Shown: in pieces, positions 15,493 through 20,580 of the stretch
Layout of the letters: every line of letters begins with the position of its first letter
How positions within the stretch are numbered: the stretch's first letter is position 1
DNA from: Acidobacteriota bacterium
GTDB lineage: Bacteria > Acidobacteriota > Blastocatellia > Pyrinomonadales > Pyrinomonadaceae
DNA: 20,580 nucleotides
Assembly: GCA_013813755.1 (NCBI GenBank)
Contig: JACCRD010000040.1
Location: 1 to 20,580 of the forward strand
Reading direction: 5' to 3'
Position numbers and translations under genes: made by a program
Notes under the pieces: model-generated
What the model was told of the DNA's origin: nothing
Database searches by the model: none
What the model saw: the letters and a program-made list of their open reading frames with translations, nothing else

Positions 15493-15523
15493 TTGACTAA
15501 ATTCAAAAATCTTGACATATAAT
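15493..15523 (+). promoter_or_regulatory. ileS: Candidate promoter of the ileS leader
   Basis: A perfect TATAAT at 15518-15523 follows TTGACT (15493-15498) at a long 19-bp spacing. A second consensus-like TTGACA (15512-15517) abuts the -10. The predicted start site near 15530 lies just ahead of the leader ORF. It is the best-looking promoter in the window but the spacing is suboptimal. Confidence 0.45.
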
Positions 15524-15538
15524 GTATGTAAAAATTTT

Positions 15539-15595
15539 ATGAGATTTGAGTTCAATATAATCATCATTATTACCGAAGGGAATTTTGCTCCGTAG
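15539..15595 (+). CDS. Putative ileS leader peptide with five consecutive Ile codons
   Basis: An 18-codon ORF reads MRFEFN, then five Ile codons in a row (ATA ATC ATC ATT ATT, 15557-15571), then TEGNFAP and TAG at 15593-15595. It sits between a TATAAT box and an intrinsic terminator upstream of ileS. This is the arrangement expected of a leader peptide that senses charged tRNA-Ile by ribosome stalling. No Shine-Dalgarno sequence is visible and the predicted 5' UTR is only about 9 nt, so initiation may be near-leaderless. The Ile run could be chance in AT-rich DNA. The match between codon identity and the downstream gene is what makes it credible. Confidence 0.5.
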   Translation: MRFEFNIIIIITEGNFAP

Positions 15596-15660
15596 GAGCC
15601 AGAGGTAATTTTTTGCCTAATAAGAAGTCCCAAGTCTATTCAAAAAGGCTTGGGACTTTT
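15578..15660 (+). terminator. ileS: Putative transcription attenuator upstream of ileS
   Basis: The terminator hairpin has arms AGAAGTCCCAAGTCT (15623-15637) and AGGCTTGGGACTTTT (15646-15660), 15 bp including two G·U pairs, with an 8-nt loop. The U-tract is short (UUUUC). A competing helix can form between GGGAATTTT (15578-15586) and AGAAGTCCC (15623-15631): eight pairs, one of them G·U, and one mismatch. It would take up the 5' arm of the terminator. A 5-bp hairpin GCTCC-GTA-GGAGC (15587-15599) holds the leader stop codon, and ATTACC/GGTAAT (15569-15574 and 15604-15609) can also pair. A ribosome at the stop codon would cover 15578-15586 and favour termination; one held at the first Ile codons would leave it free. 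It could also simply be the terminator of the pmm operon. Confidence 0.55.
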
Positions 15661-15754
15661 CAATTGTGGATTTCGGGTTTTGGATTTCGGATTTTTTATC
15701 TGATAAATGATAATATTTGATTTTTTGAATGGGTCTTTTTATCGATAACTGATT

Positions 15755-18649
15755 ATGAGTGAAACATTAGAATTAAAGAAAACTGTTAATCTTCCGCAAA
15801 CGAACTTTGCGCAGAAGGCGAATCTTGGACAATCTGAGCCAGCGCGTTTGAAGAAATGGACGGACGCGAAGTTATATGAAGCGATTCGTGAAGCGCGGAG
15901 AGGCGCGGAGAAATTTATTCTCCACGATGGTCCGCCATATGCCAACGCCGATATTCACATCGGCACGGCGCTTAATAAAATTCTTAAGGATTTTATTGTT
16001 AAATCGCGCACGATGATGAATTTTGACGCGCCGTATGTTCCCGGCTACGACTGTCACGGGCTTCCGATTGAAACGCACGTCGAAAAAAAGCTCGCCGACA
16101 AAGGCAAAAATAAAAATGATTTGCCGGTCGGAACATTTCGCCGCATTTGTCGCGAACACGCCGCAGGCGCGATGAACGGGCAGACCAGAGACTTCAAGCG
16201 GCTCGGCATTTTGGGCGAGTGGGAAAATCCTTATTTGACGATGTCGAACGAATATGAAGCGGAAACGGCGCGCCTTTTTGGCAAATTTCTTGAGCGAGGT
16301 TATGTTTACAAAGGTTTGCGCCCGGTTTACTGGTGCATCCACGACCAGACGGCGCTGGCGGAAGCGGAAGTTGAATATAAACTTCATACCTCGCCTTCAA
16401 TTTACGTAAAATTTCCGCTCAAAAGCGATCCGGAGGAAATTGACCAGGCTTTAGCGGGCAAAAAAGTTTCGCTCGTTATCTGGACAACGACGCCTTGGAC
16501 GATTCCGGCAAATTTGGGTATCACTATTCACCCGGATTTTGAATACGCGGCAGTTGAACACGAAGATGAAGTCTTAATCGTTGCTTCGGAACTGCTCGCG
16601 TTTGTTGCGGTTAAGTGTGGCATCGGCGGAGTTGATGAAGACGGCGCGCGGAAAATGCCGCGCATTCTGGCGAAATTTCGCGGCTCAAAACTTGATAAAC
16701 TAATTGCGAGACATCCGTGGATTGACCGCGATTCGCTTCTAATGAACGGCGAACACGTTACCTTGGGCGGCGAAGCGGACGCTGAAACTGAGATTGACGT
16801 GCCGGACGGACGAAGCCGAACGGAGACGAGCAAAGCCGGCACGGGGCTTGTCCACACCGCGCCCGGACACGGACACGATGACTTTTTAATCGGCAAGCAG
16901 TACGGTTTGGAAATTTATTGTCCGGTCAATAACGCCGGTGAATTTACACCTGATGTCGAGTTTTTTGCGGGTGAAAACATTTTTCGGGCAAATGCGAAAA
17001 TCGTTGAACTGCTAGAGAAGCGGGATGCGCTTCTGCTCGAAGAACAATACGAACACCGTTACCCGCACTGTTGGCGATGCAAAAACCCGGTGATTTTTCG
17101 CGCCACTCCGCAGTGGTTTGTCTCGATGGACGCGGCGGCGCAGACAGGTGAGAAAATTTCACTTCGGAAAAGCGCTCTCCAGGCGGTCACGGAAACAAAT
17201 TGGCATCCGGGATGGGGCAAAAACAGAATGGCGAATATGCTCAACGGTCGTCCCGACTGGTGCATTTCCCGGCAGCGTTCGTGGGGCGTTCCGATTCCCG
17301 TTTTTTACTGTGCGGGATGCGATGAACCGGTTGCCGACGCGGAGATTGTCAGATACGTTGCAGATATTTTTCAGAAAGAAACGGCGGACGCCTGGTATAA
17401 CCGCGAGGCAAAAAACCTTTTACCTGAAAACTACAAATGCGGAAAATGCGGCGCATCTGATTTCACGAAAGAAACCGATATTTTAGATGTCTGGTTCGAT
17501 TCGGGTTCAAGCTGCGTGGCGGTTTTGGAAACGCGCCCCAATCTGCAGTTTCCGGCGGACGTTTATTTTGAAGGGGGCGACCAGTATCGCGGTTGGTTTA
17601 ATTCATCCTTGATATGCGGTTTGACGGCGCACGATACCGCGCCTTATAAAACCGTGATCACCCACGGCTGGGTAGTTGACGGCGAAGGCAAAAAGCAGAG
17701 CAAATCAGTCGGCAATGTCACCGCGCCGCAGGAAATTATTGATAAATCCGGCGCGGAAATCCTGCGCCTGTGGGCGGCGGCGGTCGATTATACAGAAGAC
17801 GTGCGCTGTTCGGACGAGATTTTGCGCACCGTCACTGACGCTTATCGCAAATTTAGAAACACTCTGCGTTACGCGCTTGGAAATCTCGACGGGTTTAACC
17901 CCGAAACAGAGCGGGTTTCCGTGTCAGAAATGCTCGAAATTGACCGCTGGGTTTTAGCAAGTCTCGATGAGGCGTCTGAAAAAGTTATTAGAGGTTACGA
18001 AACTTTTAATTTTCAGACGGTTTATCAAACACTTTACAATTTCGTGACCGTGACGCTTTCCGCCAGGTATTTCGATATTTTGAAAGACCGACTTTATATT
18101 TTAGCGCCGAAGAGTTTACAGAGGCGTTCGGCGCAAACCGCACTGTATGAAATTGCCGATAAATTATCGCGCCTGCTCGCGCCTGTTCTGGCTTTCACGG
18201 CGGACGAGGCTTGGGAAAATCTGCCGTATCAAAAGCTCGAATCGGTACATCTCGCGGAATTTCCAAAAGTTTCTGGCGCGGACAACACGCAGCTTTTATC
18301 GGATTGGGAAAGGATTTTTTCCCTGCGCGATGAAGTTTTGAAGAAATTGGAAGAAGCGCGAACCGCGAAAGTTATCGGCTCGTCTTTAGAAGCGAAAGTT
18401 ATCTTGACCGTTGATAAAGCAACCAGCAGATTTTTGCTTTCGTATTACGAAGATTTGCGTTACATCTTTATTGTTTCGCAGGTCGAAGTTCACGAAGACG
18501 ATTCGCTCAATGTCGAAATCCAAAAAGCGGACGGCGAGAAATGCGAACGCTGCTGGAATTATTCGGCGCGGGTCGGAGAATCGGAAAAATATCCGACCGT
18601 CTGCGAGAGATGCGCGGCGGCGCTCTTAGAAATTCAAAACGAGTTATAA
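15755..18649 (+). CDS. ileS: Isoleucyl-tRNA synthetase
   Basis: A 964-residue class I synthetase charging tRNA-Ile in the cytoplasm, of normal bacterial length. The ATP-binding HIGH motif appears as HIGT at 68-71 within DGPPYANADIHIGTALNK. The editing (CP1) domain shows WTTTPWTIPANLG and GTGLVHTAPGHGHDD. Catalytic-core blocks include DWCISRQRSWGVPIPVFYC, DILDVWFDSGSS and EGGDQYRGWF. The KMSKS loop is KQSKS at 647-651 (GKKQSKSVGN), with Gln for the usual Met. The anticodon-binding domain follows, then a C-terminal zinc knuckle C930-x2-C933...C950-x2-C953, as in zinc-containing bacterial IleRS. The ATG at 15755 has no clear RBS. It is preceded by a putative Ile-sensing attenuator and followed after 17 bp by lspA. 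Confidence 0.97.
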   Translation: MSETLELKKTVNLPQTNFAQKANLGQSEPARLKKWTDAKLYEAIREARRGAEKFILHDGPPYANADIHIGTALNKILKDFIVKSRTMMNFDAPYVPGYDCHGLPIETHVEKKLADKGKNKNDLPVGTFRRICREHAAGAMNGQTRDFKRLGILGEWENPYLTMSNEYEAETARLFGKFLERGYVYKGLRPVYWCIHDQTALAEAEVEYKLHTSPSIYVKFPLKSDPEEIDQALAGKKVSLVIWTTTPWTIPANLGITIHPDFEYAAVEHEDEVLIVASELLAFVAVKCGIGGVDEDGARKMPRILAKFRGSKLDKLIARHPWIDRDSLLMNGEHVTLGGEADAETEIDVPDGRSRTETSKAGTGLVHTAPGHGHDDFLIGKQYGLEIYCPVNNAGEFTPDVEFFAGENIFRANAKIVELLEKRDALLLEEQYEHRYPHCWRCKNPVIFRATPQWFVSMDAAAQTGEKISLRKSALQAVTETNWHPGWGKNRMANMLNGRPDWCISRQRSWGVPIPVFYCAGCDEPVADAEIVRYVADIFQKETADAWYNREAKNLLPENYKCGKCGASDFTKETDILDVWFDSGSSCVAVLETRPNLQFPADVYFEGGDQYRGWFNSSLICGLTAHDTAPYKTVITHGWVVDGEGKKQSKSVGNVTAPQEIIDKSGAEILRLWAAAVDYTEDVRCSDEILRTVTDAYRKFRNTLRYALGNLDGFNPETERVSVSEMLEIDRWVLASLDEASEKVIRGYETFNFQTVYQTLYNFVTVTLSARYFDILKDRLYILAPKSLQRRSAQTALYEIADKLSRLLAPVLAFTADEAWENLPYQKLESVHLAEFPKVSGADNTQLLSDWERIFSLRDEVLKKLEEARTAKVIGSSLEAKVILTVDKATSRFLLSYYEDLRYIFIVSQVEVHEDDSLNVEIQKADGEKCERCWNYSARVGESEKYPTVCERCAAALLEIQNEL

Positions 18650-18666
18650 TTATTTGAAATAAATTT

Positions 18667-19179
18667 GTGAACAAAAAAGATTTTTTCTGGAAATTCGGAT
18701 ATTTATTGGCGACGGGCGCGGTCTTTCTGATTGATCAAACGAGTAAGGCGTGGGCGATTCGCAAATTGCGTTTTGGCGACGATATTGTTGTTATTCCAAA
18801 CTTCTTAAACTTTGCATACGCCGAAAACACCGGCGTGGCGTTTAGTTTTTTGGACAACGGCGGCGATGCGGGACGCTGGGGCTTGTCGGTCGTGGCATTC
18901 GTCGCGGCAACTCTGGTTTTATATTTCTTCTGGCGCACGCCGCGCTCGGACGACCGAATTTTAGGCGCGCTGGCTCTGCTGCTGGCGGGGATTTTAGGTA
19001 ATGTCACAGACCGCGCGCGGCTCGGTTTCGTGATTGATTTTATTGATGTGCAGTTCGGCGCGTGGCATTATCCAACTTTCAACGTCGCGGACGCGGCAAT
19101 TTGTGTCGGTGCGGGACTGCTTATTTTGGATATGTTCTTTAATAAGAAAAATCAAAAGGCGAGCGAAGAAAAGAGCTGA
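18667..19179 (+). CDS. lspA: Lipoprotein signal peptidase (signal peptidase II)
   Basis: A 170-residue inner-membrane aspartyl protease that cleaves diacylglyceryl-modified prolipoproteins before the lipidated Cys. Conserved blocks are present: DQTSK (23-27), YAENTGVAFS (51-60), GNVTDR (111-116), FVIDFID with catalytic D124, and YPTFNVADAA with catalytic D142. Four hydrophobic segments (about 12-28, 70-88, 97-112, 143-158) match the family. The start is GTG at 18667-18669 and no SD is visible. ileS-lspA adjacency is common in bacteria and the 17-bp gap implies co-transcription, so any ileS attenuation would also lower LspA. The broken lipoprotein at 9341 would be one type of substrate. Confidence 0.95.
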   Translation: MNKKDFFWKFGYLLATGAVFLIDQTSKAWAIRKLRFGDDIVVIPNFLNFAYAENTGVAFSFLDNGGDAGRWGLSVVAFVAATLVLYFFWRTPRSDDRILGALALLLAGILGNVTDRARLGFVIDFIDVQFGAWHYPTFNVADAAICVGAGLLILDMFFNKKNQKASEEKS

Positions 19180-19195
19180 TTTTAACCATAGAGAA

Positions 19196-19251
19196 CACAG
19201 AGAAAACTATCAATAGCAACCAAAAAGCGACTAAAAATCCTTTTCTCTGTG
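19196..19251. repeat. 11-bp inverted repeat between convergent lspA and thiC
   Basis: CACAGAGAAAA (19196-19206) and TTTTCTCTGTG (19241-19251) are perfect inverted copies 34 nt apart in the 87-bp gap. The hairpin has a large loop and no following T-run, so it is a poor terminator. The surrounding sequence ACCATAGAGAACACAGAGAAAA resembles a type of dispersed intergenic repeat I have seen in several bacterial genomes (recollection, not verified). Confidence 0.55.
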
Positions 19252-19266
19252 GCTAAATATTCAACG

Positions 19267-20580
19267 TTATTCCGAATCAGCGTTTGGCGTTAAGTTGTCA
19301 TGATAAATTTTGCTGCCGGCGGCAACAAATTCTTTTGACTTTTCCGCCATTCCGACAGCCAGCGCTTTTTCTTCTCCAACACTTTCCCGCGCCGCGTATT
19401 CCCGAACTTCCTGCGTGATTTTCATCGAGCAGAAATGCGGTCCGCACATCGAACAGAAATGAGCGAGCTTTGCGCCTTCAGCCGGAAGAGTTTCATCATG
19501 ATATTCTCGCGCTACTTCCGGATCGAGCGCGAGATTGAACTGGTCTTCCCAGCGAAACTCGAAACGCGCTTTCGATAAGGCATTGTCTCTAATTTGCGCC
19601 GCCGGATGACCTTTCGCTAAATCCGCAGCGTGCGCCGCGAGTTTGTATGTAATCACACCTTCTTTAACATCTTTTTTGTTCGGCAAGCCGAGATGTTCTT
19701 TCGGCGTAACGTAACAAAGCATTGCGCAACCGAACCAGCCAATCATCGCCGCGCCGATCCCGCTTGTGATGTGATCGTAACCAGGCGCGATGTCGGTTGT
19801 CAGCGGTCCAAGCGTGTAAAAAGGCGCCTCGCCGCAAACTTCCAACTGCAAATCCATATTTTCTTTAATCAAGTGCATCGGCACATGACCGGGACCTTCA
19901 ACCATCGTCTGGCAATCCATTTCCCAAGCGGTTTTTGTCAGCTCGCCCAAAGTTTCGAGTTCGGCAAACTGCGCTTCGTCGTTCGCGTCGGCAATTGAGC
20001 CGGGACGCAAACCGTCACCGAGGGAAAACGAAACGTCGTAAGCTCGCATAATCTCGCAAATCTCAGGAAAGCACGTGTAAAGAAAACTTTCCTCGTGACG
20101 CGCCAGACACCATTTTGCCATAATCGAGCCGCCGCGACTGACGATACCAGTTGTTCTTTTAGCTGTCAGTCTAATGTAGGGCAGGCGAACGCCTGCGTGA
20201 ATCGTGAAATAATCGACGCCCTGTTCGGCTTGCTCGATGAGCGTGTCGCGGTAGATTTCCCACGTCAAGTCTTCGGCTTTGCCATTAACTTTTTCGAGTG
20301 CCTGATAAATCGGAACTGTTCCGATTGGCACAGGCGAGTTTCGCAAGATCCATTCACGCGTCGCGTGAATATTCTTGCCCGTTGACAAATCCATTACTGT
20401 GTCTGCGCCCCAGAGCGTTGCCCAGCGCATCTTTTCGACTTCTTCTTCAATCGAAGATGCAATCGCCGAATTGCCGATATTCGCATTTATTTTGACAAGG
20501 AAATTTCGACCAATCGCCATCGGTTCGGCTTCCGGATGATTGATGTTGGAGGGAATAATTGCGCGTCCACGAGCTACTTC
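19267..20580 (-). CDS. thiC: Phosphomethylpyrimidine synthase ThiC (N-terminus beyond window)
   Basis: The minus-strand frame is open to the right edge; 437 C-terminal residues are visible. Reading starts EVARGRAIIPSNINHPEAEP, so the ATG at 20520 is internal. Conserved ThiC blocks include IGRNFLVKINANIGNSA, EKMRWATLWGADTVMDLSTG, DYFTIHAGV, GIVSRGGS, MVEGPGHVPMH, PLTTDIAPGYDHI and GAAMIGWFGCAMLCYVTPKEHLGLP. The C-terminal CSMCGPHFC is the unusual CX2CX4C motif that binds the [4Fe-4S] cluster of this non-canonical radical SAM enzyme. It converts aminoimidazole ribotide to HMP phosphate in thiamine synthesis. The stop is at 19267-19269. Any TPP riboswitch would lie outside the window. Confidence 0.96.
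   Translation of the reverse strand, partial: EVARGRAIIPSNINHPEAEPMAIGRNFLVKINANIGNSAIASSIEEEVEKMRWATLWGADTVMDLSTGKNIHATREWILRNSPVPIGTVPIYQALEKVNGKAEDLTWEIYRDTLIEQAEQGVDYFTIHAGVRLPYIRLTAKRTTGIVSRGGSIMAKWCLARHEESFLYTCFPEICEIMRAYDVSFSLGDGLRPGSIADANDEAQFAELETLGELTKTAWEMDCQTMVEGPGHVPMHLIKENMDLQLEVCGEAPFYTLGPLTTDIAPGYDHITSGIGAAMIGWFGCAMLCYVTPKEHLGLPNKKDVKEGVITYKLAAHAADLAKGHPAAQIRDNALSKARFEFRWEDQFNLALDPEVAREYHDETLPAEGAKLAHFCSMCGPHFCSMKITQEVREYAARESVGEEKALAVGMAEKSKEFVAAGSKIYHDNLTPNADSE

Larger units (their letters stand above)
15454..15754 (+). other. Leader/intergenic region between CHY gene and ileS
   Basis: These 301 bp hold the candidate promoter, the Ile-rich leader ORF and the attenuator described separately. 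The last 95 bp (15661-15754), between terminator and ileS, contain a near-tandem GGATTTCGG repeat and otherwise AT-rich sequence with no further structure seen. No T-box signature (AGGGTGGnACCGCG type) is present. Confidence 0.6.

Noticed and set aside
15569..15609. Mobile REP-like palindrome around GCTCCGTAGGAGC
   Set aside because: It resembles dispersed repeats I recall from other genomes, but it overlaps the leader ORF stop and fits within the attenuator; copy number cannot be checked here.
15454..15754. T-box riboswitch upstream of ileS
   Set aside because: No T-box consensus or Stem I features were found; the Ile-codon run plus terminator fits leader-peptide attenuation better.
20518..20520. 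ATG at 20520 as the ThiC start
   Set aside because: Twenty conserved ThiC residues precede it in frame up to the window edge, so it is an internal Met.

Overview
The window looks like chromosomal DNA from an Acidobacteriota bacterium of moderate GC, most likely a Blastocatellia/Pyrinomonadales-type lineage. This placement is inferred from gene families: a tandem pair of secreted VWA proteins of the 'VWFA-related Acidobacterial domain' type, a DUF3494 protein with Cys-containing beta-type repeats, Asn-rich and glycine-zipper exported proteins, and few strong Shine-Dalgarno sites. No phage, transposase, CRISPR, rRNA or tRNA was found.

Layout. (1) 1-2405, minus: the N-terminal ~800 residues of a large exported DUF3494 (ice-binding-like) adhesin with at least four repeats, running off the left edge. 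It is preceded by about 700 bp of AT-rich non-coding DNA with hairpins. (2) 3117-6718, minus: an envelope/lipid block of PAP2 phosphatase, calcineurin-like phosphoesterase, DAG-kinase-family lipid kinase and DUF1206 membrane protein. (3) 7014-8720, minus: a secreted Asn-rich protein with a glycine zipper, followed by a good terminator. (4) 8896-11346, plus: an OsmC-family protein, a lipoprotein broken by a one-base frameshift, and a secreted M28 metallopeptidase with a C-terminal FN3-like domain. (5) 11375-13503, minus: two tandem VWA proteins. (6) 13695-15453, plus: phosphomannomutase/phosphoglucomutase and a small CHY zinc-finger protein. (7) 15518-19179, plus: a leader region, then ileS and lspA. 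(8) 19267-20580, minus: thiC, whose 5' end lies outside the window.

The most interesting element is the 300-bp leader of ileS. It has a TATAAT box, a short ORF with five consecutive Ile codons, and a strong 15-bp terminator hairpin before ileS. A competing helix can form between bases just after the Ile codons and the 5' arm of the terminator. This is the architecture of translation-coupled transcription attenuation responding to charged tRNA-Ile. It would be a non-T-box way to control isoleucyl-tRNA synthetase, and I know of no description of it in this phylum. Other points worth checking are the repeats of the DUF3494 protein, which lengthen towards the C-terminus, the frameshifted lipoprotein, a tandem 11-bp repeat over the PAP2 promoter, and the non-canonical KQSKS signature of IleRS.
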